From positions 1 through 25,964 of the IMG/VR virus record IMGVR_UViG_3300048839_000913: a stretch of DNA of 25,964 nucleotides. One strand, given 5' to 3'. Origin of the DNA: a virus. The notes under the pieces are model-generated. The model was not told where the DNA came from, made no database searches, and saw nothing but the letters and a program-made list of their open reading frames with translations. Of the stretch, positions 1 to 6,190 are shown in pieces; the stretch's first letter is position 1, and every line of letters starts with the position of its first letter. The translations under genes were made by a program, and so were the position numbers.

Positions 1-27
1 CAGTCCCGACGCGGCAGCGCTAACCCG

Positions 28-56
28 TTGACACGGCCGCCGCGCCATGCTAGACT
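28..56 (+). promoter_or_regulatory. Sigma70-type promoter, left edge
   Basis: A perfect -35 hexamer TTGACA (28-33) is followed after exactly 17 bp by TAGACT (51-56), which matches four of six consensus -10 bases including the key A2 and T6. Transcription would begin near 63. The terminator-like hairpin at 112-152 lies only about 50 bp downstream, so this promoter either makes a short RNA or is attenuated before the head gene operon. It is predicted from sequence only. Confidence 0.5.
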
Positions 57-62
57 GTTGAC

Positions 63-152
63 GGCACGAATTAGACAGACTGGTTTCAACTCCTCCCCAT
101 CCCTCTGTATTAGCGCCGCGTGACCCTGGCTCCAACGCGGCGCTCCTCTTTT
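63..152 (+). ncRNA. Candidate small RNA or attenuated leader
   Basis: The interval lies between a consensus-like promoter (28-56) and an intrinsic terminator (112-152). No start codon with a plausible ribosome site and reading frame is visible. The predicted RNA of about 90 nt has an unstructured 5' half with two C-rich stretches, CTCCTCCCC and CCCTCT (about 91-105), which are complementary to Shine-Dalgarno sequences. It ends in a GC-rich hairpin plus a T tract, the layout of many trans-acting small RNAs. It could equally be the 3' tail or leader of something unrelated. Confidence 0.3.
112..152 (+). terminator. Intrinsic terminator
   Basis: AGCGCCGCG (112-120) pairs perfectly with CGCGGCGCT (136-144) around a 15-nt loop and is followed by CCTCTTTT. 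A GC-rich 9-bp stem with a short T run fits a rho-independent terminator on the plus strand. It would end either the short transcript from the promoter at 28-56 or an operon from outside the window. Confidence 0.6.
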
Positions 153-280
153 GTGCGCCTATTGCATTTCTACAACATAAAGATTAAACTATAACCAAGT
201 GGGCAATATCGCCCGCGCACAACTGCATAACGCTCGGTTAATTACGGGGCGGCACTAGATAGGATAGCTCGGCTTGACGC

Positions 281-304
281 GGGGCGACCTGAAAGTGTCG
301 CCCC
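281..304 (+). terminator. Hairpin before scaffold gene, possible weak terminator
   Basis: GGGGCGAC (281-288) and GTCGCCCC (297-304) form a perfect 8-bp stem with an 8-nt loop. The following TTCGCGTTTC is only weakly T-rich, so it may be a leaky terminator or a leader structure about 33 nt before the scaffold start. The rest of 153-337 holds an AT-rich patch (about 154-200) with a TATAAC box at 190-195 but no good -35. It could hold the late promoter, but I cannot support that firmly. No gene is visible in this stretch. Confidence 0.35.
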
Positions 305-337
305 TTCGCGTTTCTAGGACAGTGCCAGGAGCACACA

Positions 338-931
338 ATGAGTGACACAACCCCGGCCCCGGCGGCCACACCCGAAGCCCAGGCGGCAGACGGACAGCAG
401 ATGGAACCCGAACAGACGAATAGCGAACACGCGCAAGCCCTCTCCCCTGAGCAACTACGCGCCGAGTTGGAAGCCGCCCGCAAGGAGGCCGCCAGCTATC
501 GCACGAAATTGCGCCAGACGGAGAAAGCCAAGACCGACGCCGAGACGGCCGCAATGGCCGAGCAAGGCAAGTACAAGGAATTGTACCAGTCTGCTAAGGC
601 GAAAGCCGACGCGGCCGACGCGCTCCAGGAACGGCTAGACGCTATCACCGCTCAGGCCCAGGCGGCCAACGAGCGGCGCATCGCGGCCATCCCTGAGCAC
701 ATGCGGTCGCTAGTGCCGGAGTATGACGACGCGCTGAAGCTGGCCGCGTGGCTAGACGCCAATGCGGCCGTATTCAGTCGCCCCACCCCGCCGCCGCTCG
801 ACGGCCGCGCGGGGGGCAATGGGACACCGGCAGTGGTAACAGAAGACGAAGTGAACGAGTACGCGGCGCGGTGGGGGCTTGACGCTCGGCACATCGACCG
901 CGCTCAACTGGCGAAAGTGATTAAGAGGTAA
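338..931 (+). CDS. Phage capsid scaffolding protein
   Basis: A 197-aa protein of the scaffold type that templates procapsid assembly and is then removed. It has a proline/alanine-rich disordered N-terminus (1-35), a long charged coiled coil (about 37-115, with the GKYKELY motif at 77-83 often seen in siphophage scaffolds) and a C-terminal helical part (about 160-197) ending in basic LAKVIKR. Basic C-termini of this kind bind capsid protein in known scaffolds. The start has AGGAG seven bases upstream. The call rests on the coiled-coil layout and on its place just before the decoration and major capsid genes. No protease domain is visible in it. Confidence 0.75.
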   Translation: MSDTTPAPAATPEAQAADGQQMEPEQTNSEHAQALSPEQLRAELEAARKEAASYRTKLRQTEKAKTDAETAAMAEQGKYKELYQSAKAKADAADALQERLDAITAQAQAANERRIAAIPEHMRSLVPEYDDALKLAAWLDANAAVFSRPTPPPLDGRAGGNGTPAVVTEDEVNEYAARWGLDARHIDRAQLAKVIKR

Positions 932-936
932 AGACA

Positions 937-1335
937 ATGGCTTTTGGACGTAAGTCTACTCTGACCGACGTTCGCGCCCTTGTCGTACCCAGCGACCCGC
1001 GGACGATTATCCGCAAGGGCACGTTAGGGGCAACGACTGAGGCGGGCGAAATCGTCACCCTGAAATCGGATGGGAAGTGGGACCCGGCGGCCGCGTCGGC
1101 GGTCGTCCTGTTTGCCGGAATTGCTCTCAATTCCGGCGCGGATACCGAACCGGTGGACGTGCTTCTGTTTGGCCCGTGCGAGGTGTTGGTAGACGCCACG
1201 CCCGGCACGGCCATTTATATCAGCGACACGGCGGGCGAGTACTCAGAGACCGCCGGCACGAAGAGCTTTATCATCGGCTACGCCGAGACGGCCACAAAGC
1301 TCTTTGTCCACCCGCAGCCGGTGGCCCTGGCTTAA
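937..1335 (+). CDS. Capsid decoration/stabilisation-like protein
   Basis: A 132-aa beta-rich protein between scaffold and major capsid genes, the usual position of head decoration (cement) proteins. The pattern of short hydrophobic strands with glycine turns (for example GTLGATTEAGEIVTLKSDGK at about 28-47, then VLLFGPCEVLV and GTAIYISDTAGEYSETAG) resembles DUF2190/gpD-like capsid cement proteins, in which a beta-barrel carries values such as 'is this a start-up value' strands. I assign it by layout and fold appearance rather than by a diagnostic motif. AGAGG lies eight bases before the ATG and overlaps the end of the scaffold gene. The downstream gene begins within 20 bp. Confidence 0.6.
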   Translation: MAFGRKSTLTDVRALVVPSDPRTIIRKGTLGATTEAGEIVTLKSDGKWDPAAASAVVLFAGIALNSGADTEPVDVLLFGPCEVLVDATPGTAIYISDTAGEYSETAGTKSFIIGYAETATKLFVHPQPVALA

Positions 1336-1351
1336 GGAGTAAGTGACAACA

Positions 1352-2464
1352 ATGGCATGGGGCAACCGTGACACGAAAGACAATGTAATCCTGACGGGTA
1401 TCGACGCTACGCTGCTGGAGAAATACCGGCTGCGCGACGGCGCGACCTATGCCCAGATTGTCGGCATGGCCGAGACGATGCTGGGCGGCTTCAATTCCGG
1501 CATGGCGAGTGACCCGTTTTGGTCGATGCTGGTCAGCTACACCGACCAGATCGAAACGCGCTACGCCATCGGCAACACCGGTACGATGGTGGCCCATACC
1601 GAGTATGGCCGCCCTGACCCGGAACGCGCCGCGCTGGCCGGGCACATGCTCCCCTTCCGTAAGTGGGATCACATGCTGGGCTGGACGGCCGACTATCTGG
1701 AAGACGCCCGTTTGACCGACATCGAAGCCGACTTGCTCATGGGCCTTGACGCCGTTCGCAACCGCTGGCGCATGGCCCTCTTGCAGCGCCTCTTGAAGCG
1801 CGGCGATGAATCGGGCAGCGTCAACGGCCTCAGCGCCACCGGACTTTCGCCCGGCTTTGCGACGGCCGCGGCCTCGACCGGCGTTGACTTTACCCCGCCC
1901 TCTTACGGCGGCGCCACATTCACTTCCGACCATGAGCACTACGTCGCCATCGCCGGCGGCGCGTTCACCGCAGCCGTCTTTACCGACGCCGCCGCCGAAC
2001 TGCGCGAACACGGCCATGAGGCTCCGTATGAGTTCCTCATCGGCCCGTCGGACGAATCGACGGTAAGCGGCCTGACTGGTTTCGTGTCAGTCAATGAGCA
2101 GCTTATCAATCAGTCGGCCTTGACGGCCGTCACCACCTTCACCGGCGCGGCCATCGACGGCAAGCGGCCCATCGGCGCTATCAGCGGCTTTCGTGTGTGG
2201 GTTGTGCCGGGTATCCCGCAGTACTACGGCTTCGGCTTTAAGAGCTACGGCCCGAACAACATGCGTAACCCGTTGCGCGTGCGGTTGCCGGAAGGTGAAC
2301 GCGCCCCGCGTGCGCTGATTGTGCGCGACAGCCTCATGCCCGGCATCACGCCGGTGCAGAACCTCATGATTCAGACGCGCTTCGGCGTGGGTGTTGGCGA
2401 CCGGACGAACGGCACGCCGCGCTACGTCAACAATGCCAACTGGGCCGACGGCACGGCCGCCTAG
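1352..2464 (+). CDS. Major capsid protein (HK97-fold type)
   Basis: About 370 aa, which builds the icosahedral shell. The C-terminal third carries features common in HK97-fold capsid proteins: a hydrophobic P-loop-like strand region (YYGFGFKSYGPNNM, about 290-305), then an arginine-rich strand and a closing RFGVGVGDRTNGTPRYVN segment, equivalent to the 'R-x-GFGVGN/DR' ending of many capsid proteins. Its order after scaffold and decoration genes agrees. Two starts are possible: GTG at 1343, only three bases after AAGGAG, or ATG at 1352, twelve bases after it. I list the ATG but cannot decide. A stable hairpin without a T tract follows the stop (2486-2518). Confidence 0.87.
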   Translation: MAWGNRDTKDNVILTGIDATLLEKYRLRDGATYAQIVGMAETMLGGFNSGMASDPFWSMLVSYTDQIETRYAIGNTGTMVAHTEYGRPDPERAALAGHMLPFRKWDHMLGWTADYLEDARLTDIEADLLMGLDAVRNRWRMALLQRLLKRGDESGSVNGLSATGLSPGFATAAASTGVDFTPPSYGGATFTSDHEHYVAIAGGAFTAAVFTDAAAELREHGHEAPYEFLIGPSDESTVSGLTGFVSVNEQLINQSALTAVTTFTGAAIDGKRPIGAISGFRVWVVPGIPQYYGFGFKSYGPNNMRNPLRVRLPEGERAPRALIVRDSLMPGITPVQNLMIQTRFGVGVGDRTNGTPRYVNNANWADGTAA

Positions 2465-2485
2465 TACGGTTTGACCTCCTCATAG

Positions 2486-2518
2486 GCTACGGGGGCGGGC
2501 TAACCCCCGCCCCGTAGC
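2486..2518 (+). terminator. Post-capsid hairpin without T tract
   Basis: GCTACGGGG pairs with CCCCGTAGC, and after a single bulged G the inner CGGG pairs with CCCG, around a small loop. No T run follows, and the next gene starts 14 bp later, so full termination is unlikely. It probably protects the capsid mRNA 3' end or partly lowers expression of genes downstream of the abundant capsid message. Confidence 0.5.
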
Positions 2519-2532
2519 GAACGGAGTGACGT

Positions 2533-2748
2533 ATGAGTGAACCTATCAGGCTTTACGGCAAGGACGGACAGGAGGGCTACGCCTATGGGCAGGCCCAACG
2601 CCGGGCCATGCTGGATAGCGGCGAGTGGTTCGCAACGGCCGCCGAGGCGGGCGCGGGGGTAGTGGAAACGAACGTAACGGAATCCCCCGCGCCGGCTGCG
2701 AAGGTGCAACCCGCGCCCAAGACGACGCCAAGAAAGGGCAGCCGATGA
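2533..2748 (+). CDS. Small protein between capsid and connector genes
   Basis: A 71-aa protein. The first half is polar and aromatic (YGKDGQEGYAYGQAQRRAML); the last third is a disordered alanine/proline/lysine-rich tail ending in KGSR. I do not recognise a family. Similar short proteins with an N-terminal 'KDGxEG/xxVxxxxxAxxxLxxGW' pattern and a charged tail occur at this spot in many siphophages without known function. GGAGTGACGT precedes the ATG. Its stop overlaps the next start as ATGA, so the two are translationally coupled. Confidence 0.6.
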   Translation: MSEPIRLYGKDGQEGYAYGQAQRRAMLDSGEWFATAAEAGAGVVETNVTESPAPAAKVQPAPKTTPRKGSR

Positions 2749-3134
2749 CCGTAACCTACGCCTACGCAATGACCGATGATGTATCCCGCGTGCGCTTCTG
2801 GCTGCGGGATACAACGGTTGCTGCCGGGCCGCTGCCGGGTGACGCCAATTTTACCGATAGCGAAATTGAGGAATTGATCGCGCTAGAGGGGGATTGGCGT
2901 CGGGCGGTGGCGGCCGGGTTCGAGGCGCTGGCGTCGGCCTGGTCGCGTCACCCGAACTTCACCAGCGGCGACCTGTCCATCAGTCGCAGCGACATCGCCC
3001 GCCAGTACCGGGAGCAGGCCGCCGACTGGCGGCGGCGCTACGGTTCGAGCGGCGCCACGGCGTCGGTCGTCGTCGGGTCACTCCGGCGCGTCGATGCTTA
3101 CAGCGAGGCGAACGGTGATACTGAGTACAGTTGA
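2745..3134 (+). CDS. Head-tail connector (adaptor) protein, gp6/gp15-like
   Basis: A 129-aa mainly helical protein in the position of the adaptor that sits under the portal ring. The sequence fits the family pattern: an N-terminal DDVSRVRFWLRDT helix, an NFTDSEIEELIALEGDWRRAVAAGFEAL helical hairpin (about 35-62), then a helix with ISRSDIARQYREQAADWRRRY (about 78-100). The DxxxVRxWLxDT and 'FTDxEIxxLI' phrases are typical of phage gp6-like connector proteins. A longer upstream frame exists, but the ATG at 2745 overlaps the previous stop (ATGA) and gives the normal family length. It overlaps the next gene by about 20 bp. Confidence 0.72.
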   Translation: MTVTYAYAMTDDVSRVRFWLRDTTVAAGPLPGDANFTDSEIEELIALEGDWRRAVAAGFEALASAWSRHPNFTSGDLSISRSDIARQYREQAADWRRRYGSSGATASVVVGSLRRVDAYSEANGDTEYS

Positions 3135-3444
3135 GCGCGACCAGATGCGGGCCGACGCGCTGGACATCACCGGCGCGGGCAGTGGCCTGACCGTCTCAAT
3201 TGCCCTCATTCGCGGCACGCAGGTCATCGCGGCGCAGAACGCCCGGCTCTACGGCAGCGGCGCGGGCACGTCGTCGGGCGCGGGCACGGAATCGGCGCAA
3301 ACGTCAATTCGCGTTGTCGGTGCGCCGTGGATGAACATCCGCGCCCGCGATAGGTTTACCCATGATGGTGTCCAATACGAAGTGGTGGCCGTCATGCCGC
3401 AGCGCCACGTTGCTACGGTGGCTCAAGTGAGGTCGCTGCAATGA
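3115..3444 (+). CDS. Head closure / head-tail stopper-like protein
   Basis: About 109 aa, beta-rich after a short N-terminal helix. It lies between the connector and the HK97 gp10-like gene, where the head closure (stopper) protein is normally encoded. The segment VGAPWMNIRARDRFTHDGVQYEVVAVM (about 70-95) resembles the 'xIxxxDRFxxxGxxYxVxxV' barrel strands of these proteins. The GTG at 3115 has a GAGG about six bases upstream and gives a short overlap with the preceding gene. An in-frame ATG at 3094 lacks a ribosome site and would add seven residues. The stop overlaps the next ATG (ATGA). Confidence 0.6.
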   Translation: MILSTVERDQMRADALDITGAGSGLTVSIALIRGTQVIAAQNARLYGSGAGTSSGAGTESAQTSIRVVGAPWMNIRARDRFTHDGVQYEVVAVMPQRHVATVAQVRSLQ

Positions 3445-3815
3445 GCGGGATGCGCGTTCGGATTGACTGGAAGCGCGACCCGGACGACCTCGGCCGTGCC
3501 ATCGCCAAGACGGGCGAACGGGTAAAGACCCATGCGCTTGTGCCGTATCTGGAACGCCAGGCCGACAGAATCCGTAGCCAGATGAAACAGGAAGCGCCGT
3601 GGCAAGACCGCACCGGCGCGGCACGGCGGCAGTTATTGGCGGAGGTGGAGCAGGACGACCAAAAAGTGGCGCTTGTGTTTTCGCACGGCGTCCCCTATGG
3701 CAAATACCTGGAACTCTCCAATGGCGGCCGTTATGCCATCATCGGCCCAACGGTCATGAGGGAAGGCTGGGTGCTTATGCGCGGCATGGCCGGGTTAATG
3801 GACAGGGCCGGGTAA
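3441..3815 (+). CDS. HK97 gp10-like neck/minor tail protein
   Basis: A 124-aa protein matching the HK97 gp10 family layout: N-terminal amphipathic helices (about 17-50), an APWQDRTGAARRQL segment (about 53-66), the VPYGKYLELSNGGRYAIIGP motif (about 85-104, the 'Yaxyle.G......I.P' signature of the family) and a C-terminal helix. In characterised phages this protein belongs to the neck and joins head to tail. The start overlaps the previous stop and the stop TAA abuts the next ATG directly. The function is placed by family and order, with no catalytic role expected. Confidence 0.75.
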   Translation: MSGMRVRIDWKRDPDDLGRAIAKTGERVKTHALVPYLERQADRIRSQMKQEAPWQDRTGAARRQLLAEVEQDDQKVALVFSHGVPYGKYLELSNGGRYAIIGPTVMREGWVLMRGMAGLMDRAG

Positions 3816-4238
3816 ATGACGACAAACCCCAAGACGGCCATAGCCAACGCCCTGAAAGCCGACGGCCCGCTCACGGCGCTGCTGGCGGGTGGTATCTACA
3901 CCAACGCCCAGCTAACGCCGGGGATGGACGCGCCCCACCCGTTCGACGAATACGGGCGGGTGCGGCCGTCGGCGCTGGTTCGCAACGAGACGACGGCGAC
4001 CGACGGGCCGCAAGGGATTTATGACCGCGCCTTCGTGGTGGTGTTCTTCTACGACCACGCCGGCTACGCGACGATTGACGAAGCGGCCGAACGGGCGCGA
4101 GTGGTACTGCACCGGCGTTACATCGGTGACGGTTCGTATGAGGTGCGCCACATCGATGACGTGAGCGACCAGTACGACGACGCGATATTGGCTTACATGC
4201 ACCGCAGCCGCTACCAGGTGGCGCGGTATCGAGGATAG
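3816..4238 (+). CDS. Tail terminator / tail completion-like protein
   Basis: A 140-aa alpha/beta protein with the pattern of DUF3168/gpU-like tail terminators: an N-terminal helix (AIANALKADGPLTALLAGGIY), a central pair of strands (RAFVVVFFYDHAGYATIDEAAERARVVLHRR is the strand-helix core, about 68-98) and a final strand DAILAYMHRSRYQVARY. The DD--Y---RY--A end is common in these proteins, which cap the tail tube at the head end. The start is exactly contiguous with the preceding stop. The order (gp10-like, then terminator, then tube) is canonical. Confidence 0.68.
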   Translation: MTTNPKTAIANALKADGPLTALLAGGIYTNAQLTPGMDAPHPFDEYGRVRPSALVRNETTATDGPQGIYDRAFVVVFFYDHAGYATIDEAAERARVVLHRRYIGDGSYEVRHIDDVSDQYDDAILAYMHRSRYQVARYRG

Positions 4239-4243
4239 ATGCA

Positions 4244-4579
4244 ATGGCAAGACAATCTAAGACAGTGGAGCTGGTTGTACCGGGCGGGCTGGCCCCGACC
4301 TACGCCAACGCCCACGCCGACGGGCACGCAATTCCCTGGTCGAAAGACATGTTTCTCCATGTCAAGCAGACGACCGGGGCGCGGGTGCTGACGGTGAAAG
4401 TGGGTGAGACGTTTGAGGGCCGGGTCATCACGTCGCGCACCGTCACCGTGGCAGAGAACACCGACCCCTTCATCGGCCCGTTTAGCGACCGCTACATGCA
4501 GTCGGACGGGACGATTCATATCGACTGGGACGCGACGACCAATACGACATTCGCCGCGCTGCGGCTGGGGGTGAGCTAA
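4244..4579 (+). CDS. Small beta-rich structural protein, function unknown
   Basis: A 111-aa protein rich in valine, threonine and glycine. It has a pattern often seen in one small protein of actinobacterial and other siphophages: a first strand with ELVVPGGLAPTY, a middle VTVAENTDPFIGPFSDRY and a final DGTIHIDWDATTNTTFAALRL. The 'fIGPF...y...dGtv.v.y....n...aalr' phrase is recurrent in those phages, but its role is not known to me. GAGG lies nine bases before the ATG. The stop overlaps the next ATG (TAATG). It is likely virion-associated by position. Confidence 0.6.
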   Translation: MARQSKTVELVVPGGLAPTYANAHADGHAIPWSKDMFLHVKQTTGARVLTVKVGETFEGRVITSRTVTVAENTDPFIGPFSDRYMQSDGTIHIDWDATTNTTFAALRLGVS

Positions 4580-5031
4580 TGACCGACAAGAAACAGATGG
4601 TTGGCGTTCGGCGGTTGCCCGGCCCGGTGGTTCACACCATTGGGGAATACGAATGGAGCGCGGCCAACGGCTTTATGACCGAGGTGGACATTGAGACGGC
4701 CGCCGGGCTGCTGACCGAGCCGCGGGGCCGCTTCTCTCTGGCCCCCGGCCTGTCAGTGGCGGGCCGCAAGGCGCTGGCTGAGGCGATGGGCGTAGAGCCG
4801 AAAAACATCATTATCCCCGAAGCCGACGCCCCCGCGCCGACTGCGCCAGAGGTAACGGTGTCCAACATCGTCGGCGGCAAGCGGGCGCCTGAGTTGGCCG
4901 CGCTGGGTGTGACTGAGGCGCGGCAGTTGGCGGCGCTGGACGACGAAGGAATTGAGCGGCTGGCGGCATCGTCGGGCGCGAGTCGTGAAGAAGTGCGGGC
5001 CTGGGCTAACCAGGCCAAGCAAGGACGTTAG
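4579..5031 (+). CDS. Tail-module protein with C-terminal helix-hairpin-helix-like domain
   Basis: A 150-aa protein. The N-terminal part (about 1-75) contains PGPVVHTIGEYEWSAANGFM and a SLAPGLSVAGRKALAEAMG stretch and has no family I recognise. After a proline/alanine linker (80-92), the C-terminus (about 95-148) reads as two helix-hairpin-helix units: VGGKRAPELAALGVTEARQL, then DDEGIERLAASSGASREEVRAW. It has the G-x-K-x-A-x-x-L, G-[IV]-T and 'SxxxVxxWxxQA' pattern of HhH/DUF4332-type domains. HhH units usually bind DNA or protein, which is odd between tail genes. Translation is coupled to the gene before it by TAATG. Confidence 0.55.
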   Translation: MTDKKQMVGVRRLPGPVVHTIGEYEWSAANGFMTEVDIETAAGLLTEPRGRFSLAPGLSVAGRKALAEAMGVEPKNIIIPEADAPAPTAPEVTVSNIVGGKRAPELAALGVTEARQLAALDDEGIERLAASSGASREEVRAWANQAKQGR

Positions 5032-5038
5032 GTGAAGC

Positions 5039-5569
5039 ATGGCAAACGAGACATACGGTAAGTTTCTGTACGGCTTGCGCGACCTGAAGGTGACGAACAT
5101 CGGCGGGACGGTGCAAGAAGACCTTGACGCGGCGCAGACGTTGACGTTTTCTCCGACCTTTAGCTCGGCGGAATTGCGCGGCGATGACGTGATTAAAGTC
5201 AGTATGGGCAGCCTGTCGGGCGGCACGGCGGCGCTTTCGGCCGGTGGCTACAGTAGCGCGGCCGTGGCGATCATGTTCGGCAAGACGCTCAGCCAGTCCG
5301 GCACGACGCCGAATGAGTTGACGACGCTGCAATTGAACGCGGGCGATGTCATGCCCTACTTCAAGATTTACGGCTTGGCCCGCGACGAGGCCGGCGGCGA
5401 TGTCCACGTCCTGCTCCCCAAGTGCAAGGTGACGGGCTGGGGCGGCATCGACCTCTCTGATGAAAACTGGTTTGTCAATTCCGTGGATGTGCAGTGTCTT
5501 GACGACGGCTCTAATGGCGTTGTCAAGATTATCCAGCACGAGGCCACGACCGCCCTGCCGACCAGCTAA
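5039..5569 (+). CDS. Major tail (tube) protein
   Basis: A 176-aa beta-rich protein that should polymerise into the tail tube. It carries the features of Siphoviridae tube proteins: an N-terminal strand with FLYGLRDLKVTNIGG, a SAELRGDDVIK segment (about 43-53; 'elrGdd' is typical), a central sandwich, and a C-terminal NSVDVQCLDDGSNGVVKI strand. It lies just before the assembly chaperone and tape measure genes, the invariant tube position. AGGTGA lies six bases before the ATG. The gene is followed by a GCAA-capped hairpin (5587-5606). Confidence 0.82.
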   Translation: MANETYGKFLYGLRDLKVTNIGGTVQEDLDAAQTLTFSPTFSSAELRGDDVIKVSMGSLSGGTAALSAGGYSSAAVAIMFGKTLSQSGTTPNELTTLQLNAGDVMPYFKIYGLARDEAGGDVHVLLPKCKVTGWGGIDLSDENWFVNSVDVQCLDDGSNGVVKIIQHEATTALPTS

Positions 5570-5586
5570 GCGGACGCAACGAAGAA

Positions 5587-5606
5587 GGGGCCGGGCAACC
5601 GGCCCC
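5587..5606 (+). terminator. Post-tail-tube hairpin with GCAA tetraloop
   Basis: GGGGCCGG (5587-5594) and CCGGCCCC (5599-5606) form a perfect 8-bp stem capped by GCAA, a stable GNRA tetraloop. No T tract follows, and the next ribosome site AGGAGG begins nine bases later. It is best read as an mRNA stabiliser or partial terminator after a highly expressed gene, matching the hairpin after the capsid gene. Confidence 0.5.
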
Positions 5607-5625
5607 TGTCACATAGGAGGAAAAT

Positions 5626-6054
5626 GTGACGGATAGACTGGCGACATGGCGGGCAGCCACGGCCCCGCGTGAAATCACACTCGCAGACGGTCGCACGATG
5701 CTCGTCAAGCGCGTGCGGCTGGAAAGCCTCATCGCCAGCGGCACTATTCCGGTGACGTTGATGCAGCGGGCGACGCGCATGAAACCCCGCAAGGGCGGTG
5801 AGTACAGCGAAGAAGATACGGCCGCCTACGTCAAGGCGGTGGGCGCGGTTGTTATGGCCGTGGCCGTTGACCCGCAAGTGACGGTTGACGGCGCGGGCGA
5901 CAGCATCGCCCTGGACAGTATCGACTTCCTCGACCAGCAAGAGATTTTTATGGAGGTGAACCGGCCGGTCGCGGCGGTTCAATCCTTTCCTGTCGAACCG
6001 AACGGAAGTGATGTTGCTGCACCTGATGGCGAGAACCTACAGCCAGCGGCCTAG
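5626..6054 (+). CDS. Tail assembly chaperone (gpG-like, first frame)
   Basis: A 142-aa protein between tail tube and tape measure genes, where siphophages encode chaperones that bind the tape measure during tail assembly. It starts at GTG with a perfect AGGAGG five bases upstream. Visible parts are a short beta N-terminus (REITLADGRTMLVKRV), a helical middle with EEDTAAYVKAVGAVVMAVAV (about 66-85), an IDFLDQQEIFMEVNRPV helix (about 103-119) and a flexible alanine/proline tail. The last 30 codons overlap an open +1 frame (5960-6190) that ends exactly at the tape measure start. This is the arrangement of the two-frame chaperone genes. Confidence 0.75.
   Translation: MTDRLATWRAATAPREITLADGRTMLVKRVRLESLIASGTIPVTLMQRATRMKPRKGGEYSEEDTAAYVKAVGAVVMAVAVDPQVTVDGAGDSIALDSIDFLDQQEIFMEVNRPVAAVQSFPVEPNGSDVAAPDGENLQPAA
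5986..5992 (+). other. Possible +1 frameshift site TCC-TTT-C
   Basis: In the chaperone frame the codons are CAA-TCC-TTT-CCT (5980-5991). The Phe tRNA reading TTT (5986-5988) could slip +1 onto TTC (5987-5989), keeping full pairing at the first two bases and improving the third. Translation would then continue CTG-TCG-AAC in the frame of the second chaperone part. No in-frame stop lies between 5960 and 6188 in that frame. The exact slip position is inference; any site from 5960 to 6052 is possible. Confidence 0.35.
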
Positions 6055-6190
6055 CGCCATTGTCGGTATCGACGACGAATGGGCGGCGTATCAATTCGAC
6101 GCGGCCGTGCTGATTGAATCGCTAGACGACAGCGGCGGCAAGGGTAAGCCCGCAGGGGCGGGCGATTGGAGCGCACTGGCTAGACTATGA
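5987..6190 (+). CDS. Second part of tail assembly chaperone (gpT-like, +1 frame)
   Basis: An open frame with clear protein character but no convincing ribosome site of its own. Possible independent starts are GTG 6008, ATG 6011 and ATG 6026; the first two have only GGAAG one to three bases before them. The core RPSAIVGIDDEWAAYQFDAAV resembles the conserved part of second-frame chaperone products in other siphophages ('RPS-lLGI-dey-Ay-fD-A'). The stop overlaps the tape measure start (ATGA). I expect it to be made as a C-terminal extension of the upstream protein by frameshifting. This needs +1 or -2, unlike the -1 shift of lambda G-GT. Confidence 0.6.
   Translation, partial: FLSNRTEVMLLHLMARTYSQRPSAIVGIDDEWAAYQFDAAVLIESLDDSGGKGKPAGAGDWSALARL

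Noticed and set aside
58-77. A second promoter from TTGACG (58-63) to TAGACA (72-77)
   Set aside because: The spacing is only 8 bp, far too short for a sigma70 promoter.
1-337. tRNA gene in the left intergenic region
   Set aside because: The stems at 112-144 and 281-304 are isolated hairpins. No cloverleaf, T-arm sequence or CCA-type acceptor pairing is present.
238-554. Minus-strand frames opposite the scaffold gene
   Set aside because: Low-complexity serine/cysteine- or arginine-rich translations typical of antisense GC-rich frames. The plus-strand scaffold explains the region.
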